Positions 47,421 to 58,285 are shown, numbered from the stretch's first letter. The stretch: 64,000 nt of DNA from Ligula intestinalis (GCA_036362985.1 JAYGXS010000007.1:16120480-16184479), one strand, 5' to 3'. Made by a program: numbers and translations. The notes: a model not told the origin generated them from the letters alone.

Positions 47421-48845
47421 ACTGCTGTCTTCCAGTGCTTAGAGCAGCCTGGCGTGGGAATGAGCAGTTTTGCCTATCGTCTTGTCCTCCGAAACAAGTA
47501 TATGCAAAGAAAACACATTGGCTGGGCGGTTCGTTGTCACCTGGCCAATTGGCTGGTCAATCGACAGGCAACTCGGTAAGTACTTCTTTCAACATTGGTA
47601 CGGAAGTTTAAGTTGCCAAAACTCATAGATTCTTTTAAGCTATGCACTCAACTAAAATAAAAATAGTTTGCTTTCTCAGTACCGGTATTCTTGTCTCACA
47701 GTGACTAATACACATCAACTTCGTAAACAGCCTTTAAGTTTAGGTGTGCCTTTAGCTTAGACTGCCCTATTTGAGACAACTATATCATTTGACTGAGTCA
47801 CGAAGAGAAAAAACGGAAAATCCAACTCAGAACCGATAAATTCTTCAAACACGCAAGCGCTTTTAGCGTTGTTTTATGCTTTTAAAGGCACGTAAATGAG
47901 CTAGGTCAAAACTTACCCCCTGATGTCCCATGGTAAGTTAAAAAAATAACATTCGTGATTAAAGTGACTTACGGTTTGACATGAAATGCATGTAACATGC
48001 CGACAATTGCGAAATATTGAATATCGCTCGCAAAACGACATAAGCACACGTACGAGAACTTTAAGGAAATACTGAAAAACCCAAGGCAAATTTCTGACTT
48101 AAGAGAAATCTACAAATGTGCTTATTGTTTGTCTAGAAACATTATCCTAAACGTGGAAAACTTGTAAACATTAGACCGATAAATTTAAATACAATCGCCA
48201 GGTAAACTTTTAACTTTACCATTTTCTTTATATTAAAATAACTTGTCTCTCGTTAAATGTAATAAGATACAACTGACCTAAAATAATTTACAGATCCCCC
48301 TCTAAATTCCGGGAAATTTTCCAAAATTTACGGTGTTTTGGAGTTGTATTCTATAAATTTAGATCCTTTTCGGCATTTATACGAAAACGTTTAAAATAGA
48401 ATATTGCGTAAAAGAATTTACCGAAAATGTGACCTTTTGCGTATAAGTCTTTATGGTGGCAAACTGTGCCATATTTGTGAATACTTCGAAGAACCAAATT
48501 ATATTGTCGAGCACAAGGGAAGTCAAAAACGGAAGTTTTATATAAGTACGCTTAAGATCAATTAAATATCTGTCTATAATAGGCTACCTTTTAAAGAATA
48601 CTTTAGTTAGATATTCAGCTGACGAATATATGTACATGTCATCATTTTCCCAGGTGACGCTGAAGTGCAAATTGAGAATTTAGACCAGTTTTTTTATTAC
48701 CTGAAGGTTATTGACATAATTTTGGCTGCTAATGAAAGAATTTTCTATTATCTTTAGATTGGAAAATTTTTTGCCATACTTACTTACCTTAAGGCCGCGT
48801 TCTCAAATTGAAAATGCAAAACAAATTTGAGAATTATTGTTTTAT
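47421..48845. other. AT-rich stretch without a recognised feature
   Basis: Nothing coding was recognised beyond a short unsupported frame at 47414-47611. Confidence 0.45.
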
Positions 48846-48893
48846 CGTTTTATTAGCCTGAGCTTTAGAGCCCCTGCAGGAGCCCATCATCAG
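48846..48893 (-). ncRNA. Hammerhead-like ribozyme motif, best stem III
   Basis: On the minus strand: CTGATGA, T, hairpin GGGCTC/GGGCTC (with G-U pairs) around CTGCAG, TAAA in place of GAAA, then AGC-TCAG-GCT forming a 3-bp stem III, TA and ATAAAAC. The first box and stem III are perfect; the second box has a G-to-T change. It lies about 165 nt 3' of the PLE1 stop codon. Confidence 0.6.
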
Positions 48894-49055
48894 AGTAGGG
48901 AAAAGCAGCACAGCTAAAATTCGAACAAGTAGAAAATCAATAATTGTGTGGTTTGACCGTCGTCTAGCTAGTGGGCGAGATCGGTGTGGTGGGTGGGAAT
49001 ATTTACATAAATAAAATCTTCAACGAAAACAAGTAATATTGTATAGGGAAAAAAG

Positions 49056-50003
49056 TCAATCATAAGTCATAGGGAAGGGAGGGGGAAGGAGGGAGGAAGG
49101 GACAGGACCGCCAGTGCCGTGAGTCCGGAGATACCCGCGCAGGGCAACATATGAAGGCGCCAGCTCGATGCATCGGTTAACTGAGTTGTCATCCGACGCC
49201 CAGGCTTCAATTAGCTCTCGGCCCGTCTTGCTGCTTGCGTGCGCAATTACCTTCGCTGCTGCGAAGTTGAACTCGTGACCCGCTCCGTAGGTGTAGGCGG
49301 CCACTTGTGAAGAGTCATTACCCCGTCGAACAGCCGCCTTGTGTTCCTGTATGCGCAAACCTAGCATGCGTCCAGTTTGTCCCGTGTAGTTTACAGGGCA
49401 GTTTAGACACGGTATGCGATACACCACACCCAACTGCTCACTGGGATTTAGCCGATCTTTGATCCTCATGACCCGGCTGCGCATCGTAGCCTTGGGACGA
49501 TGCGCCATTCCAACGCCTAGTCCTGCGGCAATACGCTCGGTCGCTTCTGACACGTCCTTGATATATGGCAGCGCATGCCAAATCGTGGGAGGAGGTTCTG
49601 TTTGGATCCTCGGAGGGCGGGGCCGTAGGCATCGGTTTATGAAGGCTTTAGGATAGCCGTTCTGCATAAACTGTTTGCGCAGATGTCGAGCCTCACGTGC
49701 TCTTTTTTCCGGGTTGCTGCAGTGTGTCTGGATTCTTTTGAACAGCGTTTTCACACAGCTTCGTTTGTGAGCCATCGGATGATTGCTGTGGAAACTGAGG
49801 AGCTGTCTGGTGTTCGTCGCCTTTCTGTAGACCCCCGTTTCTATTGTGCCGTCGGGAGTTCGCGTGACGAGCACGTCGAGGAAGGGTAGCTGCTGATCCT
49901 TTTCTTCTTCCCGTATGAATTGTATATCTGGGAAGATTGAGTTGAGGAGATCATGGACGGCACGTTCGTTATCGTCAAAAATAACACGCTGCAGAGCCTC
50001 CAT
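49056..50003 (-). CDS. Penelope-like polyprotein C-terminal part with GIY-YIG endonuclease
   Basis: Open for 315 codons without a break. It starts in the RT thumb (NSIFPDIQF at about 22-30, QLPFLDVLVTR near 42) and runs through a linker with HKRSCVKTLFKRI and NGYPKAFINR. The GIY-YIG domain is at about 190-290: VVYRIPCLNCPVNYTGQTGR contains the GIY-like Y, a CxxC pair of the PLE-specific zinc finger and the YTG (YIG-like) strand. LRIQEHKAAV has the catalytic Arg and the EH pair, and EFNFAAAKVI and NSVNRCIELAPSYVALRG close the fold. In PLEs this endonuclease nicks the target to prime reverse transcription. The palm with YVDD is absent because of 5' truncation, so the ATG is only the first in frame. 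Confidence 0.9.
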   Translation of the reverse strand: MEALQRVIFDDNERAVHDLLNSIFPDIQFIREEEKDQQLPFLDVLVTRTPDGTIETGVYRKATNTRQLLSFHSNHPMAHKRSCVKTLFKRIQTHCSNPEKRAREARHLRKQFMQNGYPKAFINRCLRPRPPRIQTEPPPTIWHALPYIKDVSEATERIAAGLGVGMAHRPKATMRSRVMRIKDRLNPSEQLGVVYRIPCLNCPVNYTGQTGRMLGLRIQEHKAAVRRGNDSSQVAAYTYGAGHEFNFAAAKVIAHASSKTGRELIEAWASDDNSVNRCIELAPSYVALRGYLRTHGTGGPVPSSLLPPPFPMTYD

Positions 50004-50015
50004 GATCGCTTAGCT

Positions 50016-50265
50016 ATGGAAATAGAGAAGGAGTATGTATATTTCAAGTCATTTCTGTATATATACGATTGAGAGTGTTTAACTTTTGTTGAAATATCAT
50101 TTATATAAAGCAAGAACAACAGGGGGCCCAGAATGGCACCTTGAAAAACACCGCTTAAAATATCGGTAAGGGTAGAGGATGAGGACCCCACTAAGACCTG
50201 TTGTTTGCGATTAGAAAGATATGATCTAATAAAGTTAATAAGAGGACTACAAAATCATATAGCCT
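50016..50265 (-). pseudogene. Non-LTR reverse transcriptase fragment
   Basis: One minus-strand frame reads INFIRSYLSNRKQQVLVGSS, then DILSGVFQGAILGPLLFLLY (motif B) and INDISTKV, ending with YIYRNDLKYTYSF where a YADDLK motif C would be. It is a CR1/jockey-type palm fragment, distinct from CR1-A and CR1-B. It is wedged between PLE1 and PLE2, and all three share the same strand. Confidence 0.8.
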
Positions 50266-50367
50266 CGGAGGGCTGTGCGCACATAATATGAATTAACGTA
50301 GGTGATAGTGCTGAAAATTCGATTCCCAGGTAGTAGATCAAAAGAAAGGGGAGCGTTCACCGAAAGA

Positions 50368-50420
50368 GGTTTATTACGATTCTGACGTTTCGGGTAGTGG
50401 TCTCGTCTACCCATCTTTAG
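50368..50420 (-). ncRNA. Hammerhead-like ribozyme motif, intact stems II and III
   Basis: On the minus strand: CTAAAGA, T, a perfect 6-bp stem GGGTAG/CTACCC around ACGAGACCA, GAAA, then stem III ACG/CGT around TCAGAAT, A, and ATAAACC. GAAA and both stems are intact; the first box reads CTAAAGA where CTGANGA is expected. It lies downstream of the PLE2 endonuclease. Confidence 0.65.
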
Positions 50421-50946
50421 AGAATGGATACTCTGGCTCAAAATTTTCGTCTTTATGCCAACCTTTCTTGCGTGTGCCCGTTCGACCAATCACGTTTGAT
50501 CCACTCTGTGTGTCGCTGGTCGCGTCCTCAGCCTCCCTGTCATTCGGTCTCCTGCCTGTCACCGTGTCATCCATTGTGACCCCATGACTGGTGTTCGGAA
50601 TAAGCATATCGGCCGCGGTGGCGGCGGCAGCTGATCGCGTGATAATGCGGCTTGCACCGGTGTCCTTGGTCTCCCCGTCATTCGGTTTCCTGCCTGTCAC
50701 CGTGTCGCCCTTTGTGACCCCATGACTGGTGCTCGGAATAAGCATGTCGGCCGCGGCAGCGGCTGATCGCGTGATAATGCGGCTGGCACTGGTGTCGGCT
50801 CCCCGTGTGCTCATTCCGTCGCCTCCCATGGCGTCACGAGTGGTTTCCAGCCTGCCCACGCTGGCTGTAATGTTGGCTGCCCTTGTGCTAACCTCAAGTG
50901 CGTCGGTGTTGGCCTCCTGAGCGTTCGGTCCATCGTCCCCCGTCAA
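50407..50946 (-). other. Open frame with 43-residue repeat downstream of PLE2 endonuclease
   Basis: 179 codons, Ala/Thr/Asp-rich, not in the frame of the endonuclease. It contains two copies of a ~43-residue unit (ASRIITRSAAAA, ADMLIP.TSHGVT, DTVTGR.PND). At DNA level the unit repeats at about 50533-50650 and 50651-50785. It ends KKGWHKDENFEPEYPFSKDG just before the hammerhead-like motif. It may be the eroded C-terminal extension of the PLE protein or a tandem repeat in the 3' UTR that happens to be open. No known domain. Confidence 0.45.
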
Positions 50947-50971
50947 CCCGGACTTGTTCCTGGCCCCATTG

Positions 50972-53208
50972 TTAGATTTCGCTTCCGCCCCCGGGTAGGA
51001 AGGTCCTTAAAACAACATAGGGGGCCGGTAAATTTATATGGCGGTTAACTGAAAAATTGGTCGACATCCAGGCCTCTTTAATCTGCCTTGATGTGTGCTC
51101 ATCAGCTCGGCCCACAATTTCAACTGCGTCAAAGTTGAAGTCGTGCCCCACCACCGCAGCATGGGAAGCTACCTCTGACTTTGGGTCCAGACTCCCCACT
51201 GCCCGCTTATGCTCCTGCATCCACGTTTGAAGTTGTCAGCCGGTTTCCCCAACATAATTGCACGTCCCGCAGCTGCACTGTAGTAGGTATACAACGCCTG
51301 ACTTACCCGGTTTAGGTAAAGGGTCTTTCGGCCGCATAACTTGTTGTCGGATGGTGCAGGTAGGCTTGTGGGCAACCCCTATTCCAAGAGGCGCGAGAGA
51401 TCTAGCCGCAACTTTGGAAACGCCTTTCATGCACGGGATGCTCCGCCACGACTTTGATAAGCAGGGTTCCTCGGTTCGTGGTTTGGGTGGCATTTGAGCC
51501 CGTTCAACAAACGCTCGTGGATAGCCATTCGTTCTGAATAGCTCTCGGAGGAGCTTTGTCTCGTCCCGTTTGGCAGCTGGAGTGCTGCAGAGGGTTTCTA
51601 CCCGTCGGTATAGCGTGCGTATGCAACTGCGCTTGTGTTGAAGCGGATGATTGCTATTGCAACTCAAGATTTGGGACATGTTTGGAGGTTTACGGTAGAC
51701 CGACGCCGCTAATTTGCCGTCCACTTGGCGGCATACGAGAACGTCTAGGAACGGAAGTTGGCCCTCCATTTCTTCTTCCATCGTGAACTGTAGGTCGGGA
51801 AAAATTGAATTCAGTCTTTCCTTGCAGTGGTTGATTTGACTCTGGTTGATGACAACGAAAGTGTCGTCAACATAGCGTGCCCAAAACTTCGACTCGTACT
51901 CTTCAAACAACCAGCTCTCGAGTTTTTGTAATACGATCCCAGCAATGAACACGGAGATTGGAGACCCCATTGGAGTGCCCTTGATTTGCTCGTACGTGGT
52001 CCCTTCCTATGTAAAGAAGGTCCTGAGGCAATGCTCCACGAGTCCTATTATATGCTCAGCTGTGGGTTGGCTATCTCTCTCATCATACTCTTGATGTAGG
52101 AGGTCGCGGATGGTTTCGACAGCAAGCGCCTGTGGTATGGAGGTGAAGAGCGAGATGACATCGAATGACACCATCCTTTCCTCTGGCCCCACTCTGACCG
52201 TCTTTATTTTTCAAGGAACTGTGCCGCCATATTGACTGTCGTTCGTGAGTTCGCCGTGAGGAACTTGAGTCTCTGGAATAACCAGTTTGCCAGCCCATAT
52301 ATAGGCATTCCTCGGAGGGAGACGATTGGTCGTAAGGGAACGCCTGGCTTGTGTACTTTTGGGAGACCGTAGAAGCGTGCAATAGCCACTTCGGTAGGCT
52401 TCGCCTTCTACCAGTCCTTGATGGTGATGACCTTTTCCTTCTTTAGTCGACCCAGGGTTCTATTCACCTTGGCTAGTAGCGGCTTCGGGCCGGCGGCGTC
52501 GCTGACTCTGTAAGACTCTTGATTGCTGAGGAGCGTTCGGATTTTGTTTTGGTAGTCATTTTTACCTAGCACCACCGTTGATCGACCTTTGTCGGTGTGT
52601 AGAATGACTATTTGCTCGTCTGCTTTCAACTGTCTTAAATCCTTTTGTTCCCCTCCTAGTAGTGAGTGAGTTTTTTGGTGCGACATAACAAAGGAAGAGA
52701 CCTGGTGTCGAAGAAGCTCCTTGGTTTCGTCTGCAGCGCTAGTCTGGCGTAGCACTGATTCGAAGGCGGCAACAAAGGCGATCGGGTCAGCGTTGGTCGT
52801 GTTGAATCCGGCTCCTCGTTGCAAAACTTTTGTTTCAATCTCGCTTAATTGTTTTGATGAGAGGTTCTGCACTAACGTCTCCTCTGTCTCCGGGCATTGT
52901 GCGGTCTGAAGTGCCCCAAATTTTATCGATAAATCCGCATCCCTTTTCACCTGTTTCTGTCGTCCCAAATCCATCATGTTGTTTTCGAATGCGGCGGCGG
53001 TCGCTTCATTGCAGCGGTGGTTGAAAAGTATCTTAAAGTTCTCACAACTGCATGCATATTTCTTCAATCGGAGATGACAATCTTGAATGAGCACTCTGGT
53101 CATTCGTCGACTGTGTCGGAACATCGTTTGTTTTGCCCACTCTGTGTTGATAAGAGGCTTGTAGGATAGGCATTTTGGCATCATATAGTTGGCAAGGCAC
53201 CTGTGCAA
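50972..53208 (-). pseudogene. Penelope-like RT-GIY-YIG polyprotein, three stops and one frameshift
   Basis: Minus-strand order: a PLE N-terminal region (53208-52408) with LSSKQLSEIETKVLQRGAGF and the RT start QIVILHTDKGRSTVVLGKND; ARFYGLPKVHKPGVPLRPIV (52.37 kb); MVSFDVISLFTSIP, motif A with the first catalytic Asp (52.17 kb); MGSPISVFIAGIVL, motif B; ARYVDDTFVVI, motif C with the Asp pair (51.88 kb); QLPFLDVLVCR; and the GIY-YIG domain VVYLLQCSCGTCNYVGETG (51.29 kb) to NRHINLPAPYVVL (51.0 kb). In-frame stops lie at 52408-52410, 52007-52009 and 51236-51238 (the last consistent with CGA to TGA). A one-base slip is apparent in the A-run near 52205. All catalytic residues survive but the protein cannot be made. 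Such enzymes copy element RNA from a nicked target end. Confidence 0.92.
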
Positions 53209-53302
53209 GAAATGGCGCTGTGTATAAGTCGAGGCCTGTCAAAGGACTGTTTTTTTCCCAACGATGAGCGCATGAGGGCGTGCACAGAGGGCCATTCACC
53301 GC

Positions 53303-53512
53303 ATGCACGACCAAGATGACTCATCTTCCCACCGACAGACACCGGACCCGGAACGAGGGCTGATCCACGCATCCGGTTCAGAGGGGAGGACGGACAGTGG
53401 TCACACTACCGGGGCCGCTAACTTAGACACGTTAACGACACACAGACAGGCAACGGAGGACACACACGGGCGCCAGACACTCACAACGGAGGTGCCGCAG
53501 CCAATCCACTGA
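53303..53512 (+). other. Low-complexity frame at the PLE2 5' flank
   Basis: Thr/His/Gln-rich 69-codon frame on the plus strand, opposite to the PLE2 frame and in its 5' region. No domain; probably not coding. Confidence 0.2.
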
Positions 53513-53613
53513 CAGCACGAAGTTCAGAGCTCACGCGTCAGCCATCGCTACAACACCAGATGGGCGGCGTGGCATTCCAACTCTCGGCAAGCAAGAACAC
53601 ACAACTCACGAAT

Positions 53614-53664
53614 CTGATGATGGAAAATAGTGTATTTCCAAAACGTCAGCACAATTACGGTGTG
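53614..53664 (+). ncRNA. Hammerhead-like motif on the opposite strand to PLE2
   Basis: CTGATGA (perfect), T, hairpin GGAAA/TTTCC, then AAAACGTCAGCAC in place of GAAACGTCAG, then ATTACGG. The first box and stem II are good, the second box has G to A, and stem III is doubtful. It faces away from PLE2 and is the inverted partner of 50368-50420. Confidence 0.5.
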
Positions 53665-53770
53665 GTCCAGGACAGCACCTTGTTTTCTTTTTCGTCTTAT
53701 TTGGGGGATGATGATCGGGATAATTTATCTGGACATCGTATCTTCACCTACGTTAATACGTACATGTTCA

Positions 53771-54289
53771 TTATGCCAGTTTACAGGCAATTTTAAAGAG
53801 TTGGTAAAGCACCTCTTGGGTGCCTTCCGAAACCCCGAAGACAGGATAAAACCTAAAACAAACTCCCTCTTTTGCAGTCAGTATTGGATTTGTTTCATTT
53901 TTGTGTTTTGTAAATACTGGGCGAGATAAGAAGTTGGTTTCAAATGAAAAAAAACCTGACTTCAAAGCTACTTCAAAGGTACAGGTGTAAACTGAGTTGA
54001 CACATCAGCATGAGAAAAATTGCATACCATTTAGGGACATTAGTCCGGGACGGGGAAGGGTGGCACAAGAACACAGTGTTCTCAGACTTCCTTTAATGTT
54101 TGTCGGCAAAAGTTGCGCGCTGTCGGCTGAAGGATTAGCAGATTGCGGGCTACAGCTTTGGCAGCATTACCTTCAACATGAGGCCTGGCAGGGTTCAAAG
54201 TCGACAAGTGCCATCAGAGTGAAAGAGAGGTTTCACCGAGCCAGCACCCAAAATTTGTGAAAATTGTCCTGAATGTAGAAAATTAGTGA
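53771..54289. other. Spacer between PLE2 and CR1-B
   Basis: No domain or repeat was recognised. The frame at 53997-54260 is unsupported. Confidence 0.35.
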
Positions 54290-57166
54290 TAGCTCTCTTG
54301 AACATAGGGTAGCTTTGCTGGGTTTTAATACTTTTGGGCAGCGTATTCCAGATTGATATGGCGTTTACTGAAAAGAATTACCGGCACTTAACTGTGCGTG
54401 CCATAGGAAAAAATAAAAACACATCTCGATGACCGGCGCACTGAGAGTGCTCGGGCTGCCTTATTTTACTGAGAGGATTAAAGATTTGGCCATTCAAAAG
54501 TTAAAACAGTAAAAAAGACCCTTCTGTAATCTACGAAGCCACAGAGGATCAAGCTTTATAATTTCGCACCTTTGTTGGTAGGCTAAGTTACGGCGTTCTG
54601 TAGTGAAAACTCTTCTAGTGAAGAAGTGCTGCACCGATTCTATTTTCTTCCGTTCACTAGTGCGCAGAAGACTGAATAGGGGTGAGCAGTATTCAAGACT
54701 AGGTCTCACGTACATATTATAAAGGCTAGTTCTAACCTTTATGGTCTTAACATTTCTAAGGGTAAATCCCGTGGTCCGGCGGGTTTTCGAGACTATCAGG
54801 GCACAGTGTTCTGACAAATTGAGACTGTTAGAATAGGATATTCCCAAATCCTTGATAACAGCTTGGACGTTTAGTTCTTGGCTGTCTATGCTTAATTACG
54901 GTTAGTGATCGTCGCCGAAAACCATAACGAAACATTTGTGCCATGAACGGGTTAGGCGCCATGTGCAACACCACTGGGCGAAGGCCTGAAGATCCTTTTT
55001 TTATTAGTTTGAGCACGATGTTGCGATCTGCCGGTTTATATCGATAAGCGACTTTTAAATCATCAGCGTACATAAAGGGTCTACCATACTGAAAACAATC
55101 TGGAACGTCGTTGACAAAAAGGCAAACTAGGAGCGGCCCCAGTACATTACCCTGTCAAACTCCACTCCTTACATGCGTGGGGTTGGATATAACATTGGAA
55201 ATTTTAACTCGTTGTGTGCAAGCATCTAAATAGGTATTAAGTTGAGAAGCTTGCTACCTATGTCAAAAGAAGTCAGTTTCAGAAGATGGAGGTTATGATC
55301 GACCCGATCAAAGGCCTTAGTAAAATCAAAATAGACTGTATAAAGGGCAAAACCACTGTCTCTAGATTGTAGCACATAATCAACGAAAGAGAGCTGGCAG
55401 GTGTCACAATATATTTTCTTGAGAAATCCATATTGGGCTGCGCTAAGCAGGCTGTTTCCTTTCAAGTGACGCATCACCTTTTCTTTGATCAAGATCTCCA
55501 AGTTCTTCGAGGCCGCACGAAATCAATTTATTGGCCTAAAGTTGCCAAATGACGTCGATCGGCCATGCTTGCGAATAGGCATTATGTGCGATTCCTTCCA
55601 CAACAAAGGAAAGGTTCCGCTCTCAGAAGCAAAATTTAATATCTTACGCAGAATAGACGGAAAAATATCATTCGCTTCAGCTTTTAGAAGGCTAACTGGG
55701 ACGCCAGCTGGTCCTGGACTATAAGATTGACGATAACGACGAATGACTACAGTCACGTCCCAGAGGGTAAAACTCATGGTTTCGAGGACGGCACCCGTCC
55801 AAGCCCGGATAGCCGGAATTGCAGCGAACGAGTTTTCCCTCAAGGATTTCGATAGGAACGCATTGAAACTATCGGCGGTCAGCTTAGCATCAACTATGGG
55901 GTTTCCTAAGGCGTCTTGAAGTATGGGGGTGTTGCGCTTTCCTCTGCGCTATGACTGTGCGCGAAAAGAGTTTCGCAACATTTAGGGAAGGGTTTTCAGC
56001 GAAGTTAGCCTCATTGGCCATCTGCTTTTCTTTGGAGAGCTTCTTAGCCTGCTCAAAGATCAGTGTGATCAAGGGCAGAACGGAAGTGTCTTTCTGCTGA
56101 TGCAAACGACGAGAGAGTCTACGCAGCCTACGACGGAAAGACAGAGAAAGGTACACTTCATTCTTATTTTCCTTACGAGGGACAAAATGGGGGATGAGTG
56201 GATCCAGCACTTTGTACAGTGTATCGGTACAAACACCTAAATCCAAACATTGGAAAAATTCGGACCAGTCGAGAGCGTTTAGATGTGTCAGTAATTCCAC
56301 CGTATTTTCTGATTGAAAGTCATGATAAAAAATATATTCTTGGGAAAATGTTTCGTCTGCCTCCAGTTCTAGTGTAGTAACAACTGTGAGATGGTCTGAA
56401 CTTCCAAGTGCGTCTAAGGATGACACTGAAAGTAGTTCGCAACCCCTACAAAAAATTGGGTCCAGTATGTTTGCTCTTCGAGTGGAAAAAATCGACTACC
56501 TGATCGCACATGCCGATATCTACAGCCTCAATTAAGTTCTCAAACTTTGAAAGACCGTAGGGTGGAAACCATTGCACGTCAGGAAGATTAAAGTCACCTG
56601 CAATCAAGCAATAACTAAGATTCAAGTCGGCTGCGGCATGAAATGCCTGTGAGAGACAAAGTTCGTAGTCCACATTGGCATTAGGTGGGCGATAAACACA
56701 GCCAACGAGTAAGGAGTATTTATTCATTAAAACAACTCGGAGCCAGCGGAACTCCTCCACCGCCATGAATTGTAGATAGTCCAACGGGAGAAATGTAGGT
56801 GGCTGCTTAATACGTATACAGCTTCCTCTGCCACGGCCATTGTTTCGATCATTCCGAGTGCATGCATAGCCTAGAACCGAAAGTTCAGAGTCAGCTACAC
56901 AGGCCGATGCCCATGTCTCAGTTACTAAAACAATGTCTGGGCGGTTGACGAAAACCAGAATCTGGAGCAGGGGCATTTTATTAAGCAGTGATCTGGCATT
57001 TTAAACGACATATTTTACGAGGGCATGTGTTAGGTTTCGGTGACGGGACAGCTAAGCTGTCACTGATACCGGTTTCAACCAGAGAGATTCCCTGTTGACT
57101 TGAACTATTTGTCCCTCTTTTTTGAGATTTTCCTCGCCATTGGTTCTCCGTTCTTCCAGCTCTATT
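54290..57166 (-). pseudogene. CR1-B-type non-LTR retrotransposon, decayed, cut by assembly gap
   Basis: Minus-strand order: endonuclease with DIVLVTETWAS, LVGCVYRPPN and CLIAGDFNLPDVQWF (56976-56446); the SDH motif GSSDHLTVVTTLEL (56.4 kb); a basic linker; RT start SPGPAGVPVSLLKAEAND (55.7 kb); motif A VYFDFTKAFDRVDHN (55.3 kb); motif C MYADDLKVAYRY (55.06 kb); and a C-terminal segment YVRPSLEYCSPLFS with KKIESVQHFFTRR, ending at 54494. Motif B lies in a shifted frame near 55.15 kb. Five or more stops or frameshifts separate these blocks. The catalytic residues are mostly readable but no complete frame remains. The 5' end runs into the gap at 57167. A more decayed relative is at 6480-7530/9428-9745. 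Confidence 0.9.
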
Positions 57167-57266
57167 NNNNNNNNNNNNNNNNNNNNNNNNNNNNNNNNNN
57201 NNNNNNNNNNNNNNNNNNNNNNNNNNNNNNNNNNNNNNNNNNNNNNNNNNNNNNNNNNNNNNNNNN
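57167..57266. other. Assembly gap (100 N)
   Basis: Exactly 100 N, a conventional gap of unknown size. It truncates the CR1-B element. Confidence 0.99.
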
Positions 57267-58034
57267 AAGGGAACTAATTAATTACAGAAAAGAGTTTGTG
57301 GCTCTTTGTTACCATCAACTTGTTCAGATACCACTTCAGCGTTCTCGGTCAGCAACATTGAGGTTGGAATTCGTCAACCCCATTGATAATATTTTGAAAA
57401 TTCCTTTCAAATTATAATGCACGTGCAATTTAAGCACAAGAAATATGGTAGTTTATGAAGAATGCACTAAAACATGTGTACTACATTGCTGTAGTTAACT
57501 GGCTGCCTCGAAACTGAACAGCTAGTTCCCTTAAGATAAAAACCATTAATCTACGTTACACCACAATGCATCGGTAAATACTCGCTACTATTTTCGTTAT
57601 AAACTTCTACTCGTGCCCGGCGCAACCGCACTTCTGAATCGTACTACTTATTAATCAATCGAACTGCGACCGGTCCCTTTACCTCGAACAAAAGTCTATC
57701 ATTTATACGTCACTTGTTCATACCATCGCAGGATTTTCGGTCAGCACATGTCCCTAGCTTGTTGCATGCAAATGGACAGGTACCTGCCATAAACACACAG
57801 TTCGATGCACATCGGGATATGTCTCCCTAGGTCAATATACAAATATCACTATTATATTCGTGCACCTAGTAGGCGACACGCTAATAACTGACACTTTGGA
57901 TGCTCCTTCCGCACTATAAATGCAAGTGGCTTGTTTTATGTGTGGCTGGCTGTCTGGAACGTTTATGTCTGTCAGTCACCTGATCAAAACATAGATATCT
58001 TTTATTTTTGTTCTCAATCAAAACCAGAAAGGTT
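57267..58034. other. No recognised feature
   Basis: AT-rich sequence; no gene or repeat recognised. Confidence 0.4.
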
Positions 58035-58285
58035 ACGATCATCTACCGCAGTGATTAGAGTGTTAGAATTCTAATCAAAAGATTGCAAGTTTTAACCTCG
58101 GACGGTGCCCACGTGTGGTTGGGTTTTGGCCGCTGATAAAGGTAACTAAACCAGAAGTGATCCCTATAGTCTCCCTTGTGCTTGCCGGCAACTTCTGCTT
58201 ATAAAATTGGCTGCTGTTCGGCTGCTGGTGGGGGTAGGAGAGTGAGCGTCATGGCAGAACGGGATGGGTAAGTCCGTAACCAAAC
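58035..58285 (+). repeat. tRNA-derived SINE, near full length
   Basis: Box A-like GCAGTGATTAGAGTGTTAG and degraded box B GATTGCAAGTTTTAACCTCGG. The body has AGAAGTGATCCCTATAGTCT and CTTGTGCTTGCCGGCAACTT, and the tail GGCAGAACGGGATGGGTAAG is followed by TCCGT. Same family and order as 26125-26395. Confidence 0.75.

Larger units (their letters stand above)
48846..50015 (-). mobile_element. Penelope-like element 1, 5' truncated
   Basis: Comprises an intact 3' open frame (50003-49056), a short G-rich 3' UTR with one or two of the ~48-bp units, and a hammerhead-like motif at 48893-48846. The 5' truncation falls within the RT thumb region, next to a foreign non-LTR RT fragment (50016-50265). Confidence 0.9.
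50268..53770. mobile_element. Penelope-like element 2, nearly full length, with inverted hammerhead-bearing ends
   Basis: The coding part is on the minus strand (53208-50972). The minus-strand 3' end at 50430-50285 carries a hammerhead-like motif followed about 120 nt later by TATCACCTACGTTAAT. On the other flank, plus strand 53614-53760 carries a related motif followed at the same distance by TTCACCTACGTTAAT. The two ends are therefore inverted terminal repeats with about 15 bp still identical at the end. Penelope elements are known to have terminal repeats in direct or inverted order. The outer boundary on the right is approximate. Confidence 0.75.

Noticed and set aside
50290..53756. 14-bp match TCACCTACGTTAAT on both sides of PLE2 as a target-site duplication
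   Set aside because: The two copies are in inverted orientation, and each lies at a fixed distance from a hammerhead-like motif. They are parts of terminal repeats, not a direct duplication of target DNA.
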